Notes under the pieces: model-generated
Seen by the model: only the letters and a program-made list of their open reading frames with translations
What the model was told of the DNA's origin: nothing
The model's database searches: none
Program-made: the position numbers and the translations under genes
Shown here: positions 48,467-56,937 of the stretch, one piece after another
How the letters are laid out: every line of letters begins with the position of its first letter
How positions within the stretch are numbered: the stretch's first letter is position 1
NCBI GenBank assembly: GCA_934193515.1
Contig: CAKPVJ010000001.1
Coordinates: forward strand, 124,001-188,000
DNA length: 64,000 nucleotides
Source of the DNA: an uncultured Megasphaera sp.
GTDB lineage: Bacteria; Bacillota; Negativicutes; Veillonellales; Megasphaeraceae
Reading direction: 5' to 3'

Positions 48467-49294
48467 ATGAACGAACTGAAACTCTTTGAATCACAATATA
48501 TACGCTCTGTATGGAATGCGGATGAAGACCAATGGTATTATTCTATCATTGACGTAATAGCAGCATTAACAGACAGCGCAAACCCAACAGACTACTTAAA
48601 AAAGATGCGCAAGCGTGATACGTCGCTTGGCACCTACATAGGGACAAATTGTCCCCAGGTAACCATGGAAACCAAAACAGGAAAACATAGAAAAACGCTT
48701 GCCGCAAACACAGAGCAGCTTCTACGTATTATTCAGTCCGTGCCTTCCCCTAAAGCAGAGCCATTTAAACTTTGGTTAGCTCAAACAGGAGCAGATCATC
48801 TTATGGACCTTGCTGATGCTAAAAAACTACAAGAAGAAATCAATGTGCGAATGCAAGCACGAAATGATGTACGTGAACACAATAAGTCATTAGCTAAGGC
48901 CGCTCAAGATGCCGGCGTATCTACCAATAAAGAATTTGCAAAATTCCAAAACAGCGGATATATGGGATTATACAATGGGGAAACAGCTGGAGCTATCAAA
49001 CGGCGTAAAGGATTAAAGAAAAGTGAAGACATCTTAGATAATATGGGCAGCGAAGAACTTGGGGCTAATCTTTTCCGAATTACTCAAACAGAAGCTAAAT
49101 TGCACCGCGAGAATATCCAATCAAAAGAAGAGGCAAATAAAGCTCATTTTGAAGTAGGCTATACGGTACGTAAAGCAATTGAAGAACTTGGTGGTACGAT
49201 GCCTGAAAACTTGCCTACTCCGAATAAAAGTATTAAACAGCTTGAGCAGGAACAAAAAAAGACATTAAAAACTACGCCTAACAAAAAGGATTGA
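48467..49294 (+). CDS. BRO-N/DinD hybrid protein
   Basis: 275 residues. Residues 1-110 are a BRO-N domain (WYYSIIDVIAALTDSANPTD, YLKKMRKRD); residues about 120-275 are the DinD C-terminal domain (HNKSLAKAAQDAGV, FQNSGYMGLYNGE, RKGLKKSEDILDNMGSEELG, PENLPTPNKSIKQLE). DinD inhibits RecA-type filaments in E. coli; BRO-N proteins act as antirepressors. Start at 48467 after AAGGA. Confidence 0.85.
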   Translation: MNELKLFESQYIRSVWNADEDQWYYSIIDVIAALTDSANPTDYLKKMRKRDTSLGTYIGTNCPQVTMETKTGKHRKTLAANTEQLLRIIQSVPSPKAEPFKLWLAQTGADHLMDLADAKKLQEEINVRMQARNDVREHNKSLAKAAQDAGVSTNKEFAKFQNSGYMGLYNGETAGAIKRRKGLKKSEDILDNMGSEELGANLFRITQTEAKLHRENIQSKEEANKAHFEVGYTVRKAIEELGGTMPENLPTPNKSIKQLEQEQKKTLKTTPNKKD

Positions 49295-49365
49295 TATATT
49301 GAATATTATACTTATTTAAACGCGTAACCTTAGAAACAATATAAAAATATTGAAAGGCACATACC

Positions 49366-50109
49366 ATGAACCCTATCCTAACCGAAATTGATACTCTAAA
49401 AAATACATTACGCAGCTTACGCCCATTGAGTAAAGCAGAATTACAACGGCTGCGTGATGAATTTATCATTGAAACGACGTATAATTCCAATGCAATCGAA
49501 GGCAACACGCTCACACTTCGTGAAACAGCACTCATCCTGCAGGAAGGCATTACCATTGCCGAAAAGCCCTTACGTGACCATCTCGATGCCATCGGCTTTA
49601 AGGATGCTTTCTATTACATCATCGATTTAGCATCACATTATGCACCGCTGACAGAAGATACGGTCAAGACGATCCATTCCCTTGTCCTGATGAACGACCG
49701 GGAGAATCGCGGCAAATACCGCAACGTCCCTGTCCGCATCCTCGGCGCGCTCCATACGCCGCCACAGCCGTACATGGTACAGCCTGCCATCGAGCAGTTG
49801 ATTCGACAATATGCGGAATGGAAACAGGAAAAACACATCATTGAAGCTGTTGCCCTGCTCCATCTTGAATTCGAATCTATTCACCCCTTTATCGACGGCA
49901 ACGGCCGTACAGGTCGCTTGCTGTTGAATTTCGAATTAATAAAAAGCGGAATGCTTCCAGTCGATATTAAATTCACGGACCGCCGTAAGTATTACGACTG
50001 TTTCGATGCGTACCACACTGGAAATAAGAATCCCGAAAAAATGATTTCTCTCATTGCTGAATACGAAAAAACTGAATTAAAACGATATATTGACATCATT
50101 AAGCAATAA
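49366..50109 (+). CDS. Fic-domain AMP transferase
   Basis: 247 residues. Fic motif HPFIDGNGRTGRLL (residues about 168-181) and the inhibitory helix SNAIEGN near the N-terminus, so it carries its own brake (class II/III style). Fic enzymes add AMP to target Tyr/Thr residues. GAAAGG before the ATG. On plus with the repressor block, so it may be expressed in the lysogen as a lysogenic-conversion or defence gene. Confidence 0.9.
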   Translation: MNPILTEIDTLKNTLRSLRPLSKAELQRLRDEFIIETTYNSNAIEGNTLTLRETALILQEGITIAEKPLRDHLDAIGFKDAFYYIIDLASHYAPLTEDTVKTIHSLVLMNDRENRGKYRNVPVRILGALHTPPQPYMVQPAIEQLIRQYAEWKQEKHIIEAVALLHLEFESIHPFIDGNGRTGRLLLNFELIKSGMLPVDIKFTDRRKYYDCFDAYHTGNKNPEKMISLIAEYEKTELKRYIDIIKQ

Positions 50110-50113
50110 AAAA

Positions 50114-50177
50114 TCCCGCCACCGTGCTACTAACACGATGACGGGAAGCGCCGATAGTACTACCAATACTATTCGGC
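50114..50177. terminator. Two hairpins after the Fic gene
   Basis: TCCCG/CGGGA stem (50114-50146) with inner CGTG/CACG, then GCCGATAGTA / TACTATTCGGC (50150-50177). T-rich only on the minus side for the first; likely ends the Fic message. The remainder to 50279 has hairpin GGGGCT/AGCCCC (50205-50241) in the integrase leader and no gene. Confidence 0.55.
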
Positions 50178-50279
50178 AAATATAATCATTTACCTACTTT
50201 ATAAGGGGCTGATTATGTTTATATTATAGCATGTTAGCCCCCTATTAACCATATACTTTAATAAGGAGGCTTATTTTTT

Positions 50280-51344
50280 ATGGGTATGAAACGTGCAAAT
50301 GGAACTGGATCTGTATATAAATTAAAGCGCCGCCTAAAAAAGCCATTTAAAGCGGTTGTTACCATCGGCTGGAAAGATGATGGCACACGTATTCGAAAAT
50401 GTATTGGCTATTTTGCAAAATCAACAGAAGCGTATGATGCATTAGCTTCGTATCGCCACATGCCTGAACGATTTGACAATAAAGATGTAACGTTTGCTCA
50501 AGCATGGGAATGGATGATAGACGAAAAAAAACGTCAAGGCATCGATATAAAAAAGGGGAAATTTGCCCCATCTAAGAAAAAATGTGCCCCCATTTGGGAT
50601 ATGCCTATACAGCAAATCCGTTTATCCCATTTGCAATCTATATTTGACTCATATAAAAATTTGAGCCGTTCTTCTCACGAAAATCTGCTCAAAGCCATCA
50701 ATGGAGTTTTTAAAGCTGCCATAAAAAATGACGTGATTCAAAAGAATTATGCTGCACTGGTCACGTTGCCGCCGGCAAAAAAATCTACCATGCATATTCC
50801 TTTCTCTGAAAATGAACTGGCTATTTTATGGCAGCATACAGATAATAAATTAGTCCGTGTACTACTTATATATATCTACACAGGTATGCGTCCCATAGAG
50901 TTATACAATATCCAAATAGAAAACGTTCATCTTAAAGAACGGTATCTTGTAGGCGGGGTAAAAACTGTTGCCGGACGCAACCGTATTATTCCGATAGCCC
51001 AGTGTATTCTCCCGTTTGTGTCAGAGATATATTCTCAAGCCCGCTTTCTTCATTCTGCAACCTTACTACCACCTGATTATATTCCAACACGCATAGACCG
51101 CTCCTTGAAAAAATTATGTGCAGATTTAGGGATGTCTATGCATCGCAGACATGACACACGCCATACATTTATCACCATGGCTAGAAATTATGGCATGGAT
51201 TTATTTATCTTAAAAACAATTGTTGGTCATGCACAAACGGATGTTACCAGCGATGTTTACACGCATAAAAATACTAAACAATTAATTGACGCCGTCGATA
51301 GATTACCCGTAAATTTCGCCGCTTCCAGTGTAGCCACTGTGTAG
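50280..51344 (+). CDS. int: Tyrosine integrase
   Basis: 354 residues. Arm-binding N-terminus, then the catalytic set: Arg in YTGMRPIEL, HDTRHTF, GHAQTD and the Tyr of DVYTHK. AAGGAGG before the ATG. It inserts the phage into the yebC 3' end; the gene's last codons overlap the right arm-type site. Confidence 0.95.
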   Translation: MGMKRANGTGSVYKLKRRLKKPFKAVVTIGWKDDGTRIRKCIGYFAKSTEAYDALASYRHMPERFDNKDVTFAQAWEWMIDEKKRQGIDIKKGKFAPSKKKCAPIWDMPIQQIRLSHLQSIFDSYKNLSRSSHENLLKAINGVFKAAIKNDVIQKNYAALVTLPPAKKSTMHIPFSENELAILWQHTDNKLVRVLLIYIYTGMRPIELYNIQIENVHLKERYLVGGVKTVAGRNRIIPIAQCILPFVSEIYSQARFLHSATLLPPDYIPTRIDRSLKKLCADLGMSMHRRHDTRHTFITMARNYGMDLFILKTIVGHAQTDVTSDVYTHKNTKQLIDAVDRLPVNFAASSVATV

Positions 51345-51349
51345 CCACC
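51329..51349 (+). other. Candidate integrase arm-type site (right)
   Basis: Exact copy of 537-557, overlapping the end of int (SSVATV and stop). Confidence 0.6.
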
Positions 51350-51382
51350 GCAATAGAATTAGCTAAAATCAGCCAAAAAAAC

Positions 51383-51419
51383 AGCACCGGCCACATGTAA
51401 GAAATGTGACAACGGTGCT
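51383..51419 (-). terminator. Phage-borne terminator now serving yebC
   Basis: AGCACCG/CGGTGCT with inner CACAT/ATGTG and seven T on the minus strand. It is a homologue, not an exact copy, of 383-420, and keeps yebC terminated after integration. Confidence 0.8.
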
Positions 51420-51428
51420 GTTTTGCTT

Positions 51429-51471
51429 GGTTTATTCTTCGTCTTCCGGCAAGTCTGCGTTATGGTAAACA
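51429..51471. other. attR core
   Basis: 43 bases identical to 430-472; here they form the intact 3' end of yebC, so integration does not change the protein. Confidence 0.93.
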
Positions 51472-52166
51472 TCCTGTACGTCGTCGATTTCGTCGAGAGC
51501 GTCTACAAAACGTTCCATTTTTGCTGCGTCTTCACCTGTTAATTTAATGGTATTTTCCGGTACCATTGTAATAGAAGCATGTTCGGTTTCGATGCCTGCG
51601 TCTGCCAATGCTTTTTCTACATCGTCAAAGGCTTCCGGCGTCGTGATGATTTCAAATTCTTCGCCTTCGTCTTTTACGTCATCAGCGCCAGCATCTAAAG
51701 CTACTTCCATCAGTTTGTCTTCGTCAGCTTGTTCTTTCGATACGACAAAAATGCCGGTGCTGTGGAACATCCAGCCTACACAGCCGGTAGCGCCGAGGTT
51801 GCCGCCGCACTTGGAAAATTCATGGCGTACAGCTGCTGCAGCACGGTTGCGGTTGTCTGTAAGGACATTAACCGTAACGGCAACGCCTGCCGGGCCATAG
51901 CCTTCATATACGATTTCTTCATAGTTCTGGCCTTCTGTAGCACCAGCGCCTTTTTGGATAGCACGTTTAATGTTATCTTTAGGAATGTTGTTTTCTTTTG
52001 CTTTCTGCAAAGCCAATTTTAAACGCATGTTGCCGACGGGATCCGGGCCGCCCATACGAACGGCAATCGTGATTTCACGACCGATTTTTGTTGTAATTTT
52101 ACCGCGGATAGCGTCGTTTTTTCCTTTTTTACGTTTAATATTTGCCCATTTCGAATGTCCTGACAT
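51432..52166 (-). CDS. yebC: YebC/PmpR family protein
   Basis: 244 residues, MSGHSKWANIKRKKGKNDAI start and three-domain YebC layout, ending NADLPEDEE. Members act as transcription regulators or help translate proline stretches. Its 3' end is the phage attachment site. Confidence 0.95.
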   Translation of the reverse strand: MSGHSKWANIKRKKGKNDAIRGKITTKIGREITIAVRMGGPDPVGNMRLKLALQKAKENNIPKDNIKRAIQKGAGATEGQNYEEIVYEGYGPAGVAVTVNVLTDNRNRAAAAVRHEFSKCGGNLGATGCVGWMFHSTGIFVVSKEQADEDKLMEVALDAGADDVKDEGEEFEIITTPEAFDDVEKALADAGIETEHASITMVPENTIKLTGEDAAKMERFVDALDEIDDVQDVYHNADLPEDEE

Positions 52167-52182
52167 TCTAATGCCTCCCTTG

Positions 52183-52758
52183 TTATTTCCACCATTCTTC
52201 GCCAGCGAGACGATCTAAGATAATCGCCGCAGCTGAGCGGACGGAAAGGTGATTATAATCCCCTGCACCATAAATCGGTTCCAGGATAAAATCGAATTGT
52301 TCCATCGTTTCCTTCGTCATACCATATCCCGTACCAAGGAGCAGCAGGATGGGCGTGTTGTCTTCTTCCCTCTTGCGGCGCAGGTCCTTGTAGGAAATCG
52401 TATTGGCATACACCCTGGCATCTGTCGTAACGACATAAGGACGCTTGCCTTCTGCTTCGGTAACTGCTGCGACAGCCGCTTCGATGGAAGGGCGGATGTC
52501 TACGATGTCAAAGGCTTGCGTGCGGTAAGAATTGTATTTCCTGCCTGCAGGGCTTTCCCAAAAGCCGATAATTTTGTGTACCATGTCCAGTTGACCCTGT
52601 ACATGGTGAATAATAAAGTATTTTTTTACGCCATATGTTTTGGACGAACGCGAAATGTCATGCAGATCATAGTTCGTAATCGCCGTCGCTATGACATTGA
52701 AATTTTTGTCATAAATAGGGTAATGTACCAACCCGACATACAAAGCAGATTTCATCAT
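52183..52758 (-). CDS. SPOUT RNA methyltransferase of the trmD operon
   Basis: 191 residues: ALYVGLVHYPIYDKNFNVIA, then LLLGTGYGMTKET and a C-terminal knot region (RSAAAIILDRLAGEEW). A COG4752-like methyltransferase found beside trmD in Negativicutes and a few other groups. Substrate unknown. Start overlaps the trmD stop. Confidence 0.85.
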   Translation of the reverse strand: MMKSALYVGLVHYPIYDKNFNVIATAITNYDLHDISRSSKTYGVKKYFIIHHVQGQLDMVHKIIGFWESPAGRKYNSYRTQAFDIVDIRPSIEAAVAAVTEAEGKRPYVVTTDARVYANTISYKDLRRKREEDNTPILLLLGTGYGMTKETMEQFDFILEPIYGAGDYNHLSVRSAAAIILDRLAGEEWWK

Positions 52759-53489
52759 TTCTTCTCCTCTTTCCAGCATGCCAGCAGTTCTTTGTCCTTA
52801 GCAGATAAAGACGCTGTCTGCAGCAAATCAGGGCGTTTTTTCAGCGTCCGTTCCAGTGCTTTTTCATGCCGCCATGCGTCAATTTTGGCATGGTCGCCGT
52901 TGCGCAGCACATCCGGGACAGCTTGTCCGCGAAATACGGCAGGCTTGGTATACTGCGGGTATTCTAGCAGCGATGCATAAAACGAGTCATCTACCGCACT
53001 GCCTGTCGAGCCGAGTACGCCTGGAATCATGCGGGCGACGGCATCTGTCACCGTCATGGCCGGCAGCTCGCCTCCTGTCAGGACATAATCGCCTACAGAA
53101 ATCGTTTCATCTGCCAAATCCGTTTCCACACGGTAATCCACGCCTTCGTAATGTCCGCATAGCAAAATAAGCTGGTCATAGCCAGCGAGCTCACGGGCCT
53201 TAGCCTGGTCAAAAGTCTGACCTGCCGGCCCCATCAAGATAATGCGCCGTTTGGGGACAGTGCGGCGTACGGCTTCGACAGCGGCATATAACGGGCCTGC
53301 TTTCATGAGCATGCCACAGCCGCCGCCATAAATCGTATCGTCTACCATGTGATGGCGGTCATATGTAAAATTTCTCGGATTGGTCACATCCAGCTCCAGC
53401 AGTCCGGCTTTTCTTGCTCTGCCGATGATGCTGTGATTGAAAAAAGCCTCGATAAATTCCGGAAAGAGCGAAATAATGTCAATCCTCAT
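52755..53489 (-). CDS. trmD: tRNA (guanine37-N1)-methyltransferase
   Basis: 244 residues. MRIDIISLFPEFIEAFFNHS start, the AdoMet knot ISVGDYVLTGGELPAM and the catalytic Asp region. Methylates G37 of tRNAs reading CNN codons and prevents frameshifting. Four-base overlap with rimM. Confidence 0.97.
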   Translation of the reverse strand: MRIDIISLFPEFIEAFFNHSIIGRARKAGLLELDVTNPRNFTYDRHHMVDDTIYGGGCGMLMKAGPLYAAVEAVRRTVPKRRIILMGPAGQTFDQAKARELAGYDQLILLCGHYEGVDYRVETDLADETISVGDYVLTGGELPAMTVTDAVARMIPGVLGSTGSAVDDSFYASLLEYPQYTKPAVFRGQAVPDVLRNGDHAKIDAWRHEKALERTLKKRPDLLQTASLSAKDKELLACWKEEKK

Positions 53490-53992
53490 TTGTCATCCAC
53501 CCATTCCGGCGGATCGATAACCATGCGGTCTGCCTTTTCATCAATGGATTTGACGACGTCAGGAATTGCAGCATACAGCCATTCTTTTCCTTGTTCGTCC
53601 GTCACGACATAGACATCATTGCTGCCGGTTTTTAGGACGTCTGTTACGTTACCTAATTTATGATCCTGTGTATCATATACGGACATGCCGATAATATCGA
53701 AGACATAGTGCTGTCCCTTTTTCAGGGGCACTAAATCCTCGCGCGGCACTTCCAAGGCTTTGCCGACGAGAAGTTCTGCTGCATTGCGGTCTTCTACGCC
53801 GACGAATTTCATGAGTACGACTCGTTTGTGAAGACGGGCCGAGCGTACTTCATATTTTTTGCCGCCGATATAGCCGTATTTCATATGCAGGAATCGTTTT
53901 GGAAAATCTGTATCGGGATAAATACGAACATCACCCCGCACGCCGTGCGGGGCAACTATTTGACCGATTGTAAAAAGTTCCAACCCAGCCAT
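53486..53992 (-). CDS. rimM: Ribosome maturation factor RimM
   Basis: 168 residues: IGQIVAPHGVRGDVRIYPDT start, PRC-barrel with DKLG.VTDVL-like HKLGNVTDVLKTGSND. Assists 30S maturation near S19. Confidence 0.95.
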   Translation of the reverse strand: MAGLELFTIGQIVAPHGVRGDVRIYPDTDFPKRFLHMKYGYIGGKKYEVRSARLHKRVVLMKFVGVEDRNAAELLVGKALEVPREDLVPLKKGQHYVFDIIGMSVYDTQDHKLGNVTDVLKTGSNDVYVVTDEQGKEWLYAAIPDVVKSIDEKADRMVIDPPEWVDDK

Positions 53993-53998
53993 CGTATT

Positions 53999-54406
53999 TT
54001 ATTGGCGGATGGCAACGATTTTGCCGTCTTCAAGCAAAATTTCTGTTCCCATCATTTTTTCTAAATCATCGCCGACTTTGACAACGACAGTCTGTTCGAG
54101 CGTGCCTTGTCTGATTTCGGAACCGATTGTTAACTGTTCAGCTTCGCTTCTGTCATGCTGTGCCTTGGCTTTAGCAGCCTGCAGACGCTGTTTCTGTTCT
54201 TCTACTTTTGCCCGCAAAGAAATCAACCCTTGGGCATCAATTTTGGCCTGTTCGGTCATCATGCGTTTTGCCTGAAATTCCAGGTTTTGCATTTCCCGGT
54301 CAATATCACTCAAAGCCTGGTCGGTATTCTTGAGAATCTTGTCCTTGAGCTCTTGAGTAACCTTTGCTTTGACAGCGACAGGAACGCGCAATGTAATCTG
54401 ATCCAT
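53999..54406 (-). CDS. ylqD: YlqD family protein
   Basis: 135 residues with a long coiled coil (LEFQAKRMMTEQAKIDAQGL) and a beta C-terminus (ILLEDGKIVAIRQ). Conserved between khpA and rimM in Firmicutes; role unknown. Confidence 0.85.
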   Translation of the reverse strand: MDQITLRVPVAVKAKVTQELKDKILKNTDQALSDIDREMQNLEFQAKRMMTEQAKIDAQGLISLRAKVEEQKQRLQAAKAKAQHDRSEAEQLTIGSEIRQGTLEQTVVVKVGDDLEKMMGTEILLEDGKIVAIRQ

Positions 54407-54414
54407 GGTTCCTC

Positions 54415-54657
54415 CTATACGATATCAACTGATACTTTCTTATTTGCCTTCACAGCCGCAGCCTTGACAACAAGGCGCAGTGCTTTCGCAATCTTTCCTT
54501 GTTTGCCAATGACTTTTCCCATATCTTCGGGTGCGACATGAAGTTCGTAGACTTCGAGGCCTTTTTTCTGAATTTTAGTAACTGTAACTGCTTCAGGGCG
54601 TTTGACAAGTGCTCTGGCAATACATGCAATTAACTCTTCCATAGGTATCAGCCTCAC
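54415..54657 (-). CDS. khpA: KH-domain RNA-binding protein
   Basis: 80 residues with the KH signature MGKVIGKQGKIAKALRLVV. Pairs with KhpB in related bacteria to bind many RNAs. Directly follows rpsP. Confidence 0.93.
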   Translation of the reverse strand: MRLIPMEELIACIARALVKRPEAVTVTKIQKKGLEVYELHVAPEDMGKVIGKQGKIAKALRLVVKAAAVKANKKVSVDIV

Positions 54658-54927
54658 TTACTTTTTGGATGCTTCAAACTGAGCCATGATGCCGGCTTTT
54701 TTGAAAAGGGAGCGAATCGTATCAGTAGGCTGTGCGCCTTTGCCGAGCCATGCTACTGCTGCTTCAGCGTCAACTGTCAAACGGTCAGCTGCTTCTTTAG
54801 CCGGATCGTACATACCCAATGTAGCAACCGGACGGCCGTTATTGCGAGCGTCACGGGAATCAGCAACAACTACACGATAAATCGGTTTCTTTTTAGCACC
54901 TAAACGAGCCAAACGAATTTTAATCAT
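54658..54927 (-). CDS. rpsP: 30S ribosomal protein S16
   Basis: 89 residues, MIKIRLARLGAKKKPIYRVV. Start at 54927 after GGAGGTGA; an ATG nine bases upstream is inside the ribosome site. Confidence 0.97.
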   Translation of the reverse strand: MIKIRLARLGAKKKPIYRVVVADSRDARNNGRPVATLGMYDPAKEAADRLTVDAEAAVAWLGKGAQPTDTIRSLFKKAGIMAQFEASKK

Positions 54928-54969
54928 GAAAATCACCTCCTCTATTTGATATCCGCCCTAACGGGCCGA

Positions 54970-56322
54970 TTAAAAGGGAAAACGTGGCAAAAAGCCGCGT
55001 CGTTTATTTTTCTGTGCTTTCTTCGCCTGCTTCATCATTTTCTGCATTTCTGTAAACTGCTTGATGAGGCGGTTGACATCTTGGACACGCGTACCGCTGC
55101 CTTTGGCAATGCGGCGCTTGCGGCTGTCCTTGATCAGCATTTTGGGGTTGGCACTGGACCGTTCCTGTGCCGTCATGGATGTAATAATCGCTTCAATCTG
55201 CTTGAACTGCTTACCATCCATATCGACTTTATCCAGTTCTTTTTTATACTTGCCAATCCCTGGAATCAGGCTCATCAGACTCCCCATATTGCCCATTTTC
55301 TTAATCATATTGAGCTGTTTAAGGAAATCATCAAAGGTAAACGTGCCGCTTTTCATGGTCTTTTTCATGTCTTCCATGGATTCTTCATCAAAAGCAGCCT
55401 GAGCCTTTTCGATAATCGTTTCTACGTCTCCCAAATCCAGGATACGGGATGCGTAGCGGTTGGGGTGAAATTCTTCCAACCCATCTAATTTTTCACTGAC
55501 GCCAATAAATTTAATCGGCTTGCCAGTAACCGCTTTGATAGACAATGCCGCGCCGCCGCGGGCATCTCCATCCAGCTTGGTCATAATCATGCCGTCAATG
55601 CCGAGAGCTTTATCAAAAGCCGAGGCCGCCGTAACGGCATCCTGGCCCGTCATGGCATCTACGACGAGAAGAATTTCATGGGGATGAACTTCTTCTTTTA
55701 TATGAATCAACTCATCCATGAGTGTTTCATTGATATGAAGACGGCCGGCTGTATCGATAATGACAACATCCCGCAAATGGCTCACCGCATAGGGAACGGC
55801 GTTTTTGGCAATTTGGACGGGGTCTTTGCTGCCTTCTTCGGTATACACCGGTATGTCCAGTTCCTGTCCCAGGACCTGGAGCTGTGTGATAGCTGCAGGC
55901 CGATAGACGTCGCCGGCAACCATCAGCGGACTTTTGCCCTGGCTTTTCAGCTTCTTGGCAAGTTTTGCCGCTGTCGTCGTTTTACCTGCGCCCTGCAGCC
56001 CGACCAACATAATAATCGTCGGCGGCTTCGGTGCAATGGTAATACGGCTTTGCGTACCGCCCAGCAGTTCGGTCAATTCGTCACGGACGATTTTGATGAC
56101 CGTCTGGGATGCGTTCAAGCTGCCGAATACTTCTTCACCAACAGCTTTTTCCCGTACGCGCTTGATAAAATCTTTCGTTACGGCAAAGTTTACATCGGCT
56201 TCGAGCAGTGCGCGCCGCATCTCTTTGAGGGCTTCGCTTACATCTTCTTCTGAAAGCTTGCCCTTACCGCGAAGCTTTTTAAAGGCTGCTTGGAACCGTT
56301 CAGACAAACTTTCGAATGGCAT
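54970..56322 (-). CDS. ffh: Signal recognition particle protein Ffh
   Basis: 450 residues: N domain, G domain (GLQGAGKTTTAAKLA, DTAGRLHIN, TKLDGDARGG) and a Met-rich M domain (MIKKMGNMGSLMSLIPG). Targets membrane proteins with 4.5S RNA. Fifteen bases after ylxM. Confidence 0.97.
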   Translation of the reverse strand: MPFESLSERFQAAFKKLRGKGKLSEEDVSEALKEMRRALLEADVNFAVTKDFIKRVREKAVGEEVFGSLNASQTVIKIVRDELTELLGGTQSRITIAPKPPTIIMLVGLQGAGKTTTAAKLAKKLKSQGKSPLMVAGDVYRPAAITQLQVLGQELDIPVYTEEGSKDPVQIAKNAVPYAVSHLRDVVIIDTAGRLHINETLMDELIHIKEEVHPHEILLVVDAMTGQDAVTAASAFDKALGIDGMIMTKLDGDARGGAALSIKAVTGKPIKFIGVSEKLDGLEEFHPNRYASRILDLGDVETIIEKAQAAFDEESMEDMKKTMKSGTFTFDDFLKQLNMIKKMGNMGSLMSLIPGIGKYKKELDKVDMDGKQFKQIEAIITSMTAQERSSANPKMLIKDSRKRRIAKGSGTRVQDVNRLIKQFTEMQKMMKQAKKAQKNKRRGFLPRFPF

Positions 56323-56336
56323 ACATAAGCCTCCTC

Positions 56337-56666
56337 TTACAACTCGATAGTACGTAGCATGTGTTTTACTGTTTCAATCGCTGCCGGGCTGCCTGTTTCC
56401 AGCAGCTGACCGGCTTGTTCTAGCTTGTCCCGCACAGCATCGCTGCGGGCGAGAAGCTGAAGACGCTGTTCATAGCTTTCTAAGGAATGGGATGCCCGGC
56501 GCAGCATATCATACGCACCCTGCCGGGAAATTTGCAGCTCTTCGCCAATTTCTGACAACGACCAATCCATATCAAAATACATTTCCATGCATCGCCGCTG
56601 CCTGTCCGTCAAGAGAGGACCGTATATGTCCAGAAGTCTTCCCTTCCGTACCATATCCTCTAGCAT
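56337..56666 (-). CDS. ylxM: YlxM family SRP-associated protein
   Basis: 109 residues, sigma-like helix-turn-helix (WSLSEIGEELQISRQGAYDM). First gene of the ffh operon; modulates SRP GTPases in streptococci. Confidence 0.93.
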   Translation of the reverse strand: MLEDMVRKGRLLDIYGPLLTDRQRRCMEMYFDMDWSLSEIGEELQISRQGAYDMLRRASHSLESYEQRLQLLARSDAVRDKLEQAGQLLETGSPAAIETVKHMLRTIEL

Positions 56667-56700
56667 CTCATCACCGCCTTTGTCATCAGCGTACTGTGAT

Positions 56701-56729
56701 AGTATACATAAAAAGCGTCATCCTGTCAA
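56701..56729 (-). promoter_or_regulatory. ylxM-ffh operon promoter
   Basis: Minus-strand TTGACA (56724-56729), 17 bases, TATACT (56701-56706). Confidence 0.88.
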
Positions 56730-56794
56730 GTACTTTTACTTGTCACTTTAAAAATACAGTATACGGCCTGTCTTTTCCCTTTTATATCCTAAAA

Positions 56795-56885
56795 AACAGC
56801 AGTCCCCTGCCTATTCGCCTGCTGTCTGCGCATCATGTGAGGCATACAGCAAAACACATAGAGTTTGGGTCACTGCTGTTTTTTT
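56795..56885. terminator. Hairpin region between thiM and ylxM
   Basis: AACAGCAGT (56795-56803) / ACTGCTGTT (56872-56880) with A and T runs on both sides, enclosing a second stem TGCTGTCTGC / GCATACAGCA (56820-56851). Ends thiM transcription; the long loop is unusual. No gene in 56730-56937. Confidence 0.55.
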
Positions 56886-56937
56886 ATAGATTAAATTATA
56901 GTTCAAATTATTGTTGCACTTAGATTGTAAATCCGCC

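Larger units (their letters stand above)
430..51471. mobile_element. Lambda-like siphoprophage, about 51 kb
   Basis: A complete-looking temperate siphophage genome bounded by the yebC-derived direct repeats. It encodes an integrase, CI/Cro-like switch, replication genes, Nu1/GpA-type terminase, portal, ClpP-like prohead protease, gpD-like decoration protein, capsid E, a lambda-order tail cluster ending in J, fibres, holin and amidase. Nearly all genes are on the minus strand; only the CI-like repressor, DinD, Fic and integrase genes are on plus. Defects seen: a frameshifted rha copy and several truncated accessory genes, none of them structural. Confidence 0.95.

Noticed and set aside
55678..56350. 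Long plus-strand frames opposite ffh
   Set aside because: Antisense shadows of a highly conserved gene.
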